Source: Desulfosporosinus cupriresistens
GTDB lineage: Bacteria > Bacillota > Desulfitobacteriia > Desulfitobacteriales > Desulfitobacteriaceae
Assembly: GCF_001707885.1 (NCBI RefSeq)
Contig: NZ_MASS01000038.1
Span: forward strand, 1 to 40,504
DNA length: 40,504 nt
Reading direction: 5' to 3'
Shown: in pieces, positions 25,424-33,690 of the stretch
Numbering within the stretch: the stretch's first letter is position 1
Layout: each line of letters begins with the position of its first letter
The notes under the pieces: generated by a model
The model's input: only the letters and a program-made list of their open reading frames with translations
What the model was told of the DNA's origin: nothing
Database searches by the model: none
Position numbers and translations under genes: made by a program

Positions 25424-26836
25424 TTATACCTTATTTACAATATCTCGCCCTACAACAATCCCCGTCGCCGAAGCTTGCATCAACCCGCGAGTAATCCCCG
25501 CTCCATCACCGATGGCATATAAGCGGGGAATGGCTGTCTCAAAGTTTGTTTTAACTATAACCTTTGAAGAATAAAACTTAACCTCAACCCCGTATAACAA
25601 CGTGTTTTTTGAATACATACCCGGAGCAATTTTATCAAAGGCTTTGAGAGTTTCAATTAATGACGTCAAATACCGCTCCGGCAACACGTAACTGAGGTCA
25701 CCCGGAACTGCGGAGAGAAGTGTCGGAGTGGTGGTGGATTTTTTCAAACGAGTTTCGTTTGTTCGTCTCCCTTGCAGCAGGTCTCCCAGTCGCTGGACCA
25801 TTACGCCTCCACCAGTTAACATGTTCGCGAGTCGGGCAACATATCGCCCATATTCGATCGGTTGATTAAAGGGTTCTGTGAAGCTAGTTGACACTAACAA
25901 AGCAAAATTTGTATTCTTCGTTTTTTTTGCGGGATCAGCGTAACTATGCCCATTTACCACGCCAATACCACCATCGTAGTGTTCTTCAGAAACCACACCA
26001 CCAGGGTTGACACAGAAACTCCGTGTTTTTAAGTCATACGTGTCAGAATAATAAACCAGCTTCGGTTCGTAGAGCTCGCGCGTTAGATGATCCATAATGG
26101 AGTTCGGGACTTCAACACGTACTCCGATGTCTACTTCATTATTTACGGTGGGCACACCTAAACGAATGGTCTGCTCTGCAAGCCAATTCGCACCCCCTCG
26201 GCCTGGGGCTACAACTACAAAACGAGCGGTAACTTCATCCAGCTCTGACTGGTCTCTGCGTTGAATGGTTGCCCCTTTAACGCCTTCAGGAGTGGCCAAA
26301 ATATCCTGAACATCAGCAAGTTCCCAAAAGGTCGTATTTGTCTTATTTAGGAGATACTCATACATACCCTTCAATACATCGAAGGCTAGCTCTGTTCCCA
26401 AATGTCGTACAGGGCAATGGATTAACTGAATATTGTGTCTTGACGCCTCATATTGAATCTCTTCAACCCTTGGGGTATCTAAACCGTATACCTTTTCCTG
26501 TGCTCCAAATTGAAGGTATTTAGAATCGGCGTAATTTATTAGCTCCTGAGCCTGCTTTTCCTGCATATATTCCATTAATCTGCCGCCAACTGCAGGGCTT
26601 AAGGATAGTTTTCCGTCGCTGAATGCTCCCGCACCTGACCATCCCCGAGTAATAGCACAAGGGTTACAACCCGCACAAATCCCAGTGGCACGGGCAGGGC
26701 ACTTTCGCTTTTCAATGGTTCTTCCTTTATCTACAATCAAGATCTTTAAGTCTTTATTGTGTTCGGATAACTCTAAGGCCGTGAAAATTCCGGCCGGACC
26801 AGCTCCTATAATTAAGACATCCACTTCATGTTTCAA
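25424..26836 (-). CDS. FAD-dependent oxidoreductase (COG2509-like)
   Basis: A 470-residue flavoprotein. The N-terminal dinucleotide fold is clear (VLIIGAGPAGIFTALEL, residues 7-23, then an acidic LIVDKG end of strand 2). The C-terminal FAD motif AIGDGAGITRGLMQA near residue 440 completes the site. A cysteine-rich stretch at about residues 45-62 (RKCPARATGICAGCNPC) precedes GWSGAGAFSDGKLSL. This arrangement matches the 'uncharacterized FAD-dependent dehydrogenases' of Firmicutes. The substrate is unknown. It is the first gene of an apparent operon with purB and purA, 15 bases or so from purB, so a link to purine metabolism is possible but not established. Confidence 0.85.
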   Translation of the reverse strand: MKHEVDVLIIGAGPAGIFTALELSEHNKDLKILIVDKGRTIEKRKCPARATGICAGCNPCAITRGWSGAGAFSDGKLSLSPAVGGRLMEYMQEKQAQELINYADSKYLQFGAQEKVYGLDTPRVEEIQYEASRHNIQLIHCPVRHLGTELAFDVLKGMYEYLLNKTNTTFWELADVQDILATPEGVKGATIQRRDQSELDEVTARFVVVAPGRGGANWLAEQTIRLGVPTVNNEVDIGVRVEVPNSIMDHLTRELYEPKLVYYSDTYDLKTRSFCVNPGGVVSEEHYDGGIGVVNGHSYADPAKKTKNTNFALLVSTSFTEPFNQPIEYGRYVARLANMLTGGGVMVQRLGDLLQGRRTNETRLKKSTTTPTLLSAVPGDLSYVLPERYLTSLIETLKAFDKIAPGMYSKNTLLYGVEVKFYSSKVIVKTNFETAIPRLYAIGDGAGITRGLMQASATGIVVGRDIVNKV

Positions 26837-26902
26837 TTGTAACTCCTCCTAGCACCGTCTACTTTCAGTAACAGGCAAGAACCTCTAGTCACAAACAATT
26901 TC

Positions 26903-26931
26903 ATCTTAACAATCCTCTTCTCCCTTGTCAA
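26903..26931 (-). promoter_or_regulatory. Promoter of the FAD oxidoreductase-purB-purA operon
   Basis: TTGACA (26931-26926), 17-base spacer, TAAGAT (26908-26903) on the minus strand, about 65 bases before the first gene. Confidence 0.8.
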
Positions 26932-26934
26932 TCT

Positions 26935-26980
26935 AATTGCCGAACATTGACTATAAATATACAAAAAACATTCGGCATTT
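26935..26980. promoter_or_regulatory. PurBox-like inverted pair (candidate PurR site)
   Basis: AATTGCCGAACATT (26935-26948) faces AACATTCGGCATTT (26967-26980). Each contains the CCGAAC/CCGAAT core of the Bacillus PurR PurBox, in inverted orientation with 18 bases between, ending a few bases upstream of the -35 box. This is the arrangement known for PurR-controlled operons. The assignment is by resemblance. Confidence 0.55.
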
Positions 26981-27049
26981 TTAGTTCAAGTTATTCTAGG
27001 ATAACTCTTTCTAATTAATATATTCTTCATAAAAAGGATAAAGAAAACC

Positions 27050-27180
27050 CGGCTTCGCCGAGCCTTGGCGAAGCCGAAACCGTTGGTTGCACTTATGCTT
27101 CCAGACGACGAAGACACTGTCTTCGCACGGGTTAAACCTTCTTGCAGCACTGTCTTCGCACGAATTAGCATTCTTGCAGT
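27050..27180. repeat. Repeat cluster between dnaB and the purine operon
   Basis: A perfect inverted repeat CGGCTTCGCC (27050-27059)/GGCGAAGCCG (27067-27076) is followed by two imperfect tandem copies of about 33 bases, each starting CACTGTCTTCGCACG (27115 and 27148) and ending in TTCTTGCAG. Apart from the promoter, the PurBox pair and the dnaB terminator, the 26837-27254 gap holds nothing else I can support. Confidence 0.55.
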
Positions 27181-27213
27181 ATACAAACGAAGTTTATACT
27201 TTCTGACTAGTAC

Positions 27214-27252
27214 TAAAAAATCCCCCAGCCCACAAAATGGCCAGGGGAAAAA
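27214..27252 (-). terminator. Terminator of dnaB
   Basis: On the minus strand CCCCTGGCC and GGGCTGGGG pair at seven of nine positions around a short loop, followed by TTTTTT. It begins right at the dnaB stop. Confidence 0.6.
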
Positions 27253-27254
27253 GA

Positions 27255-28589
27255 TTAAGCAGTTTGATGCTGACGTTCCAGGTTAACAAACTTTGTGAAT
27301 TCTTTAAGAAAGCCCAATTCAACCGTTCCTACTGGACCATTACGGTGTTTGGCAATAATCAACTCAGCAATGCCTTTCTTCTCCGATTCATGATTATAAT
27401 ACTCATCCCTGTAAATAAATGAAATCACATCGGCATCCGCTTCAATTGCTCCAGATTCCAACAAGTCCGACATAATTGGCCGTTTATCCTGGCGTTGCTC
27501 AACGCCCCGGTTGAGCTGTGATAAAGCAATGACCGGTACTTTTAGTTCCCGGGCAAGCCCTTTGAGGGTTCTGGAAATTTGAGCAACCTCTTGCTGCCGG
27601 CTTTCCGTCTTTTTCCCAACCGACAATAACTGGAGATAGTCAATAATGATCATCCCTAGATTATGCTCCATCTTCAAGCGACGGGCCTTCGATCGGAGTT
27701 CAGCCAGAGAAATTCCCACGGTATCATCAATAAAGATTGGCGCATCTGACAGAGGACCCACTGCTCGAGTCAGCTTCGGCCAATCTGCATCAAGTAATTC
27801 TCCCGTCCTTACACGCTGTTGATCGACCATTGCTTCTCCGCAAAGCATCCGTTGCACCAACTGCTCTTTGGACATTTCCAAACTAAAGATAGCCACCGGA
27901 ACCTTGGCGCGAACTGCAGCATTTTGGGCCATATTTAAAACCATAGCTGTTTTTCCCATGGACGGCCGGGCAGCAATAATCACCAAATCAGACGGCTGCC
28001 ACCCTGATGTCATTCGATCCAATTCTGTAAAAAAAGTAGGCACGCCTGTGAGATTTCCTTTATTTGCGTAGAGATACTCTATTTTTTCAAACGTCTCTAA
28101 GAGCACATCGCGAATGAAGCTAAATCCATCTTTGATGCGTCGACGTGAAAGATCTAAAATAAGCTTTTCTGCTTCTTCTAGCAGACTACGCGCTTCTTCT
28201 CCAGGCTCATATCCCCGTTCTAAGATACTGCTTGTCGCCCGAATGAGTTGTCGAAGAAGCGCCTTCTCAGTCACCAGCTTAGCATAATATTCCACATTGG
28301 CTGCTGAAGGGACAGAACGAGCGATCTCCGAGATCGTGGCAATCCCGCCTACCTGCTCTAGACGCCCCTGTTGGCGCAAAATCTCCGCAACACTGACCAG
28401 ATCAACCGGATCTCCTTTTTCAAACAGATCCTGAATGGCGGAAAAAATCAAACGATGATTATCTCTATAAAAATCCTCCGGTTGAAGCATTTCAAAGACA
28501 GAACTTCCGGCCTCGGGATCGAGCATCATCGCGCCTAAGACTGCTTGTTCAGCCTCCAAATTATGGGGTGGAACTTTTATTAGTTCCAT
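27255..28589 (-). CDS. dnaB: Replicative DNA helicase
   Basis: DnaB unwinds DNA at the replication fork and loads primase. The N-terminal domain (PPHNLEAEQAVLGAMMLD, residues 5-22) is characteristic. The RecA-like domain has Walker A ARPSMGKTAM near residue 210 and the Walker B region IIIDYLQLL near 318, then SQLNRGVEQR. The ATG at 28589 follows GGAGGAG, giving 444 residues, the normal length; a longer frame lacks a ribosome site. No intein or insertion is seen. It follows lonC and rplI, as in related Firmicutes. Confidence 0.97.
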   Translation of the reverse strand: MELIKVPPHNLEAEQAVLGAMMLDPEAGSSVFEMLQPEDFYRDNHRLIFSAIQDLFEKGDPVDLVSVAEILRQQGRLEQVGGIATISEIARSVPSAANVEYYAKLVTEKALLRQLIRATSSILERGYEPGEEARSLLEEAEKLILDLSRRRIKDGFSFIRDVLLETFEKIEYLYANKGNLTGVPTFFTELDRMTSGWQPSDLVIIAARPSMGKTAMVLNMAQNAAVRAKVPVAIFSLEMSKEQLVQRMLCGEAMVDQQRVRTGELLDADWPKLTRAVGPLSDAPIFIDDTVGISLAELRSKARRLKMEHNLGMIIIDYLQLLSVGKKTESRQQEVAQISRTLKGLARELKVPVIALSQLNRGVEQRQDKRPIMSDLLESGAIEADADVISFIYRDEYYNHESEKKGIAELIIAKHRNGPVGTVELGFLKEFTKFVNLERQHQTA

Positions 28590-28651
28590 AACCTCTCTCC
28601 TCCTGGTCATTCTTGCTCTCACAAGCTCTGTAACTTGAAACTCTTCAACTG

Positions 28652-30550
28652 CTAAAAAACATGTTTAATGGCCTCTTCAATCGTACTAACTGCCACCACT
28701 TCAATACCTTGCAGACTCTGAGGTACATCTGCCATATTTTCTAGGGGAATCAAAACTTTGCGAACTTCAACCTGCTTTGCTCCAAAGATCTTTTCGTAAA
28801 TTCCACCGACTGGTTTAACCTTACCCTGAATAGAAATTTCTCCAGTCACCGCGACATCTTGACGTAGCGGCTGCTTTCTCAAAGCACTGTAAATAGCTAG
28901 CGTTGTTGCCAATCCAGCTGAAGGACCGTCAATTTTTGCTCCACCGACCACATTGACATGCACATCGTAATTACGCAAATCTTCTCCGGTCAGCTCACGG
29001 ATGACCGCCGTAGCATTAAATACTGCATCTCTAGCCATACTTCCTGCCGTTTCATTAAAGCGTACCGTTCCTTTGCCATCCCGTCCGTCGAAGGTAATCG
29101 CCTCAATCTCCAACACGGAACCTAGAAATCCGGACACACCCAATCCCAAGATTCTTCCTATTTCCATGCTGGGTTGCACTTTTCGTACAATATAAGGAGT
29201 GAGCCGGGCCGAACGCAGGACTTCATAAACATCGGCACTTGCTACTCTTATTTCTTCCTGATCTGAATTGCGATATCTCGCCAAACCATAGGCATCAGTA
29301 AGAATGCTATTTGCTTTTCGTCCTTCAATCACATATTCGCTGATAATTCCCGGGACATCGTCTTCCAACGTCACACCTAGTTTTTGGGAGGCTTGGCGTA
29401 TAATATGCTGAACATCTCCTGGCTCCAGCGGCGCAAAGAAGACCTCCGAACAGCGGGAACGCAGAGCAGGATTGAGTTCTGCTGGATCTCGCGTCGTGGC
29501 TCCAACGAGGACAAAATCAGCTGGAGCCCCCTCATCAAAGAGTTTTTTGATCCACTGAGGAACCTGGGGATTACTCGGATCGTAATACGAAGAATCGAAT
29601 GAAACACGCTTATCTTCTAGCACCTTCAGCAATTTATTTAAAAGTAAGGGATCCATCTCCCCTATTTCGTCTATGAACAGAATTCCACCGTGAGCCTCGC
29701 TCACTAGTCCCATTTTAGGCTCAGGGATACCTGTTTCAGCCAAATCATGCTTCGCCCCTTGGTATATCGGATCATGTACCGATCCCAATAGAGGGTTGGT
29801 TACATCTCGGGGGTCCCATCTTAACGTTGTCCCATCCACTTCGATAAAGGGAGCGTCTTTGGCAAAGGGAGAATGGGAATGCTTCTTAACCGCTTCTAAC
29901 GCAACCCGAGCGGCAGATGTCTTACCAACTCCAGGGGGACCATACATTAGGATATGTTGAGGATAGGGCGTTGCTAACTTGGCCAACAAGGCTCGTACAG
30001 CGCTTTCCTGCCCCACAATCTCTTCCACAGTCTGCGGACGCAATACGTCAAACGCGGAACGTTTTAGTGAAACGGTATTCATCTTTTCAAGGATGGCGAG
30101 CCTCTTAAGCGTCTGGGCATTTTCCGGTCCGGTCGTTTCTTGAAGAACTTGAATCTTAATCTCTTTAACGTAATCCTCATGCCGCTCCTGCATCTTTTCT
30201 GAGACAACACGTTCTAGCCGTTCCTCGACTGAACGCCGAGCAATAAGTTCCGCAATCTGCTCTTCGATCTCATCTAAGAGCTTGGGCACTTCCTGTAGCT
30301 TCGGAATCTTCTGAACTGTAGGGTCATCAGATACAATTTTGCGTAATCCGGCAACACGTTCAACAAGCACATCTGAACGCATAAGTTTAAGCGCTTCTAA
30401 CCTACTGGCCTTAAGAACCAGTTTGTCGGTTCCATGATAATTTGAAAGTAAAACGTAGAGTGCATCGACTTCTCGTCGCCACTCTTCCTCATCCTGCAAC
30501 CGATCACTAAGATTCGTATGATCTAGCCATTTTGTCAAAAGCCCTTTCAT
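28652..30550 (-). CDS. lonC: LonC-type ATP-dependent protease
   Basis: A 632-residue Lon-family protease without the long N-terminal domain of LonA. A helical N-terminal region (1-150) is followed by Walker A MYGPPGVGKTSAARV near residue 200, Walker B GGILFIDEIGEMD near 270 and the C-terminal protease domain. There GPSAGLATTLA near residue 550 carries the catalytic serine, and GKVKPVGGIYEKI near 590 the lysine. This is the pattern of the spore-former-specific LonC family (TIGR02903). It is on the same strand as rplI and dnaB with short gaps and is good evidence for a sporulating host. Confidence 0.9.
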   Translation of the reverse strand: MKGLLTKWLDHTNLSDRLQDEEEWRREVDALYVLLSNYHGTDKLVLKASRLEALKLMRSDVLVERVAGLRKIVSDDPTVQKIPKLQEVPKLLDEIEEQIAELIARRSVEERLERVVSEKMQERHEDYVKEIKIQVLQETTGPENAQTLKRLAILEKMNTVSLKRSAFDVLRPQTVEEIVGQESAVRALLAKLATPYPQHILMYGPPGVGKTSAARVALEAVKKHSHSPFAKDAPFIEVDGTTLRWDPRDVTNPLLGSVHDPIYQGAKHDLAETGIPEPKMGLVSEAHGGILFIDEIGEMDPLLLNKLLKVLEDKRVSFDSSYYDPSNPQVPQWIKKLFDEGAPADFVLVGATTRDPAELNPALRSRCSEVFFAPLEPGDVQHIIRQASQKLGVTLEDDVPGIISEYVIEGRKANSILTDAYGLARYRNSDQEEIRVASADVYEVLRSARLTPYIVRKVQPSMEIGRILGLGVSGFLGSVLEIEAITFDGRDGKGTVRFNETAGSMARDAVFNATAVIRELTGEDLRNYDVHVNVVGGAKIDGPSAGLATTLAIYSALRKQPLRQDVAVTGEISIQGKVKPVGGIYEKIFGAKQVEVRKVLIPLENMADVPQSLQGIEVVAVSTIEEAIKHVF

Positions 30551-30583
30551 CAGGGATCCCCTTTCACGAGATCAGATTAACAT

Positions 30584-31030
30584 TTATATTGCAACAACTT
30601 TTACCTGAAGCTTTGCTGTCACTTCCGGATGAATTTTCACATGAACCTCATAGTTTCCCAAGGCCTTAATCGGTTCTTTGATGTCTAACTTACGTTTATC
30701 CACTTCAAACCCATGCTGCTTTTTCAAAGCGTCAACAATTTCTTTGTTAGTAACTGAACCAAACAAGCGCCCACCTTCGCCCGTCTTCGTCTTGACTTCA
30801 ATCAGGAGAGCATTCAGTTTACCTCCTAATTCAATCGCATCGACCTTTTCTTTTTCTTTGCGACGATCTTCCAGCTCTTTCTTATGCGAGATATCCTGAA
30901 TATTTCCGGTTGTCGCTTCGATCGCTAATTTTTTTGGGAAAAGGAAGTTTCGAGCAAACCCGTCAGCCACTTCGAGGACTTGTCCTTTTTTACCCGTTCC
31001 TTTTACATCTACTTGAAGAATAACCTTCAT
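30584..31030 (-). CDS. rplI: 50S ribosomal protein L9
   Basis: A 148-residue protein with the L9 N-terminal signature: [20 protein letters not shown], then [12 protein letters not shown] at residues 25-36. A long central helix and a C-terminal domain ([16 protein letters not shown]) follow. L9 binds 23S rRNA at the base of the L1 stalk. It lies 12 bases downstream of the YybS-like gene and is followed by lonC and dnaB, a conserved Firmicute cluster. The start has GGAGG upstream. Confidence 0.97.
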   Translation of the reverse strand: MKVILQVDVKGTGKKGQVLEVADGFARNFLFPKKLAIEATTGNIQDISHKKELEDRRKEKEKVDAIELGGKLNALLIEVKTKTGEGGRLFGSVTNKEIVDALKKQHGFEVDKRKLDIKEPIKALGNYEVHVKIHPEVTAKLQVKVVAI

Positions 31031-31042
31031 ATGAATTCCTCC

Positions 31043-31978
31043 TTACACTTCTTCCGGTAAACGGCGAAAATTAAAAACAAGGTCAAATAGCCCAAACATT
31101 ATTATACTAACAACACTGAAGAAGAAATATAAAATGCTGATCAAAATTATTGCCAATTTAAGCAGGCGCGGGATCTTAGGTGATTGTAAGAAATACAGGT
31201 ACACTGAAGTACCCAACACCAAAGCTAAGGCTCCATATACAACCATTATGTTGATCCCTATACCACGAAGAACAGTCCAAGTAAATTGATCGCCTAAAAG
31301 ATAACAGGCAATCCCTAAAACGGCACCCCAAACCGTATACCAAGGTAAACTCCAACGCGAGAACGGAACCCGTCCTTCATCATCCTTAAACCAACGCCTG
31401 ACAATATAGAAAATCAATCCAAACTCAACAAATGCGGATATCGCAGCAAAACTGGGAATGATTAAGGCATAAAAGTGAATTCCTTGTTGCAATAGATCTC
31501 GAACTTGTACCTCACTAATCCCTTGTTGTTGCATCAAGACCAGCAATCCTGAAGCCTTATATTGCTCAACTATTGTGTTAATCACGTCACTCACAGTTTT
31601 GGCATCAAACCCTTGAGCCATTAAAGAGAGGGTTGGTATGGCCCCTAAAACTGCAGCTAACATAGCACTCCAGAAAAAGGTCATGCGCACCGGCCAATGT
31701 TTTTGCTGGCCCAAGACGCCTAGTAACCCGGCCAAAGGAACAAGACTCATCTGATTAAAGGTTGTTACTCCTAAAACAATCAACGGCGCAACATAACCAA
31801 TCAACAGAAAAAACGTGGCTATAGGTAACCCACTTCGACGGCCGACCAAAAACACGGCAAGTAGCATAAGTGCTTCCCAGATAAGTCCCCATGTCCCCCA
31901 AGTGACCCCCAGCCAAGGAAAGGTCAACAGGATCGCACCCGCTAAGTAGCTCGCAACTGTTTCGTCACTTAAAAACAT
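31043..31978 (-). CDS. YybS-like DUF2232 membrane protein
   Basis: A 311-residue protein with about eight hydrophobic segments spread over its length and short charged loops, ending in a short cytoplasmic tail. Its place immediately upstream of rplI and the overall topology match YybS/DUF2232 proteins, which are linked to rplI and dnaB in Firmicutes and have no settled function. The ATG follows GGAGAA. The call rests on gene order and topology. Confidence 0.8.
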   Translation of the reverse strand: MFLSDETVASYLAGAILLTFPWLGVTWGTWGLIWEALMLLAVFLVGRRSGLPIATFFLLIGYVAPLIVLGVTTFNQMSLVPLAGLLGVLGQQKHWPVRMTFFWSAMLAAVLGAIPTLSLMAQGFDAKTVSDVINTIVEQYKASGLLVLMQQQGISEVQVRDLLQQGIHFYALIIPSFAAISAFVEFGLIFYIVRRWFKDDEGRVPFSRWSLPWYTVWGAVLGIACYLLGDQFTWTVLRGIGINIMVVYGALALVLGTSVYLYFLQSPKIPRLLKLAIILISILYFFFSVVSIIMFGLFDLVFNFRRLPEEV

Positions 31979-31998
31979 GTGCCAATTCTCCTATAAAC

Positions 31999-32310
31999 TT
32001 AGTCTTCAGGGGCCAGATAGCTCAAAAGTAAACTTAAATCTCCCCACTGTTTCTCAAGATTCATCTCATCCGCATCTTTTAAGCTCTCAAGGCGTTGTAA
32101 AAGCATGCGATCAAGCCGAGAAAAGTCAAAACCCAACCGTCTGGCCAGCAAATAACTCATTCCCACAAGATCAGCCAACCCCTGAATCATCTCTGCCTCT
32201 GAACCACACAGTGTTCCATGTTGAATAAGCCACTGTGCCTGAATTAAATTGACCTTTAGTTCATCAATAGCCCTTAAGCCTTTGACAACATCAACTTCAA
32301 TATGCTCCAG
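31999..32310 (-). CDS. MazG-like family protein with CTG start
   Basis: The frame ends at 31999 and stays open upstream past the first ATG at 32190 to a CTG at 32310, which has AGGAGGG eight bases before it. The full 103-residue product fits the small MazG-like proteins seen beside yybS and rpsR: DVVKGLRAIDELKVNLIQ at residues 6-23 and SYLLARRLGFDFSRLD near 55-70, ending in a GDLSLLLSYL helix. MazG-like proteins are all-helical and related to nucleotide pyrophosphohydrolases. The key acidic metal-binding cluster is not obvious, so enzymatic activity is uncertain. The start choice is supported by the ribosome site and the family N-terminus. Confidence 0.7.
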   Translation of the reverse strand: MEHIEVDVVKGLRAIDELKVNLIQAQWLIQHGTLCGSEAEMIQGLADLVGMSYLLARRLGFDFSRLDRMLLQRLESLKDADEMNLEKQWGDLSLLLSYLAPED

Positions 32311-32490
32311 GGTTGCCCCCTCCTAAAGTCATTTTTCTCAATAAATGTTACTAATAAACAAACATCTACAAACACTTCGTGATAAGCATACAAATCTCCT
32401 GCACTTTACAAGCATGAAAATTTCGCCAACCAATTTTCATTCGTCAGAGGTGCCGCACTGCGACAAGGGGTTTCAACTAGGCAAAAATAG

Positions 32491-32516
32491 AAAAAAGGAG
32501 CTTACGCTCCCCTTTC
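32491..32516 (-). terminator. Terminator after rpsR
   Basis: On the minus strand GGAGC-GTAA-GCTCC, extended by A/G to T pairs, is followed by TTTTTT. It lies right after the rpsR stop codon and ends the rpsF-ssb-rpsR transcript. The rest of the gap to 32311 shows no gene. Confidence 0.85.
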
Positions 32517-32746
32517 TACTCTACGCTATATGGTAACAAGGCAATACTACGAGCCCGTTTGATAGCCAATGTCACTTGACGTTGGTGCATGGCGCAGTTT
32601 CCAGAAATACGGCGAGGCAATATTTTACCACGATCCGTAACGTACTTGCGTACTTTGTGTGTCTCTTTGTAATCCATTGACACAACTTTATCCACACAAA
32701 AACTGCATACGCGCTTACGTGGGCGACGTCCGCGTTCACGTTTCAT
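32516..32746 (-). CDS. rpsR: 30S ribosomal protein S18
   Basis: A 76-residue basic protein with the S18 signature: [20 protein letters not shown], then [19 protein letters not shown]. It has a CSFC pair near residue 14 and another cysteine at CAMH, so it is the zinc-type (C+) version. S18 binds S6 in the platform of the 30S subunit. It follows ssb by 21 bases and is the last gene of the operon. Confidence 0.97.
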   Translation of the reverse strand: MKRERGRRPRKRVCSFCVDKVVSMDYKETHKVRKYVTDRGKILPRRISGNCAMHQRQVTLAIKRARSIALLPYSVE

Positions 32747-32767
32747 ACTAATTCTCCCCTTCCCAAC

Positions 32768-33178
32768 TTAGAATGGGATGTCATCATCCAAATTTACTTC
32801 ATGTCCAAACGAGCCAATCCCTCTTGGAGAAGCTGATTCCGTATTGCCGCTCCCGCTGTCCTTCGGACTTAAGAAATGGACATCTTCCGCAACAACCTCT
32901 GTAACCCAGCGCTTTTGGCCGTCCTTATCATTGTATGTTCTAATTTGGATTCGTCCATCTACCGAAGCAAGCTTTCCTTTAGCCAAATAGTTGGCACAAA
33001 GTTCAGCAAGTTGTCTAAACACAACACATGGAATGAAGTCAGTTTCTTTCTCACCTTGAGCATTCTTAAACTTACGATCAACGGCTAAAGTGAAATTAGC
33101 TACCGCTACGCCACTAGGTGAATAACGTAACTCGGGGTCTTTAGTTAAACGGCCAACCAAAACGACACGATTCAACAT
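32768..33178 (-). CDS. ssb: Single-stranded DNA-binding protein
   Basis: A 136-residue SSB. The OB fold is recognisable ([24 protein letters not shown], then [10 protein letters not shown]). A short polar linker leads to the acidic tip DDDIPF that recruits repair and replication partners. Length and the rpsF-ssb-rpsR order are typical of Firmicutes. The ATG has GGGGC-type spacing from a weak ribosome site, consistent with coupling to rpsF, 18 bases upstream. Confidence 0.97.
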   Translation of the reverse strand: MLNRVVLVGRLTKDPELRYSPSGVAVANFTLAVDRKFKNAQGEKETDFIPCVVFRQLAELCANYLAKGKLASVDGRIQIRTYNDKDGQKRWVTEVVAEDVHFLSPKDSGSGNTESASPRGIGSFGHEVNLDDDIPF

Positions 33179-33196
33179 GTTTGCCCCACCGTCCTT

Positions 33197-33484
33197 TTAG
33201 TCATCTTTTCTAACGGTTAGAAAACGGATTACATCGTCGGAGATTTTCATAACCCGTTCAATTTCCTGAGATGTGCGGCCTTCGCCGTCAAAGTTCATCA
33301 GGATATATTGGCCTTCTTTATAATCTTGGATTTCATAAGCCAACCGACGTTTGCCCCACTTTTCGACCGTTAAGTTTTCTCCACCATTGCTGGCTACGAG
33401 CCCACCTAAACGGTCAACCAGTGCAGTGGTTGCCTCCTCATCCAGATCTGGCCGGATGATATAAAGTAATTCGTACGCTTTCAT
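33197..33484 (-). CDS. rpsF: 30S ribosomal protein S6
   Basis: A 95-residue protein with the S6 start YELLYIIRPDLDEEA and the motif GGLVASNGGENLTVEKWGKR, then QYILMNF. S6 pairs with S18 on the 30S platform. It is the first gene of rpsF-ssb-rpsR, behind a clear promoter and a structured leader of about 60 bases. An AGGGGAGGTG ribosome site precedes the ATG. Confidence 0.97.
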   Translation of the reverse strand: MKAYELLYIIRPDLDEEATTALVDRLGGLVASNGGENLTVEKWGKRRLAYEIQDYKEGQYILMNFDGEGRTSQEIERVMKISDDVIRFLTVRKDD

Positions 33485-33545
33485 ATTTGCACCTCCCCTC
33501 GGACTAAGCGGCCCCGTTAAACGGAGCAGGGATATTTATACTACC
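33485..33545 (-). promoter_or_regulatory. rpsF leader, possible S6:S18 autoregulatory RNA
   Basis: The transcribed leader contains a hairpin CTCCGT/ACGGGG and further CCG and GTCCGAGG segments before the ribosome site. Many bacteria regulate rpsF by binding of the S6:S18 complex to a leader hairpin with a CCG motif. The match is by general resemblance only. Confidence 0.35.
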
Positions 33546-33553
33546 AAGCAGAA

Positions 33554-33582
33554 ATTATACCATTTCGTTAGTAGAAAAGCAA
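33554..33582 (-). promoter_or_regulatory. Promoter of rpsF-ssb-rpsR
   Basis: TTGCTT (33582-33577), 17-base spacer and TATAAT (33559-33554) on the minus strand. Confidence 0.75.
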
Positions 33583-33690
33583 TAATATTTCTATATAAAA
33601 TACATACTTCCAGTCGTTTAAGGGCTATTTATGAAAGAAAACTTGGCTAGCGCAGGCAGAACGCTTAGTTGTACAAGAATCCTTGTTAAT

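Noticed and set aside
26941..26985. The CCGAAC/TTCGG pair as a plus-strand terminator
   Set aside because: The stem is only seven pairs with a long loop, and no plus-strand gene ends there. Position next to a minus-strand promoter favours a regulatory site.
27868..28071. Plus-strand frame within dnaB
   Set aside because: It is an antisense shadow of a highly conserved gene.
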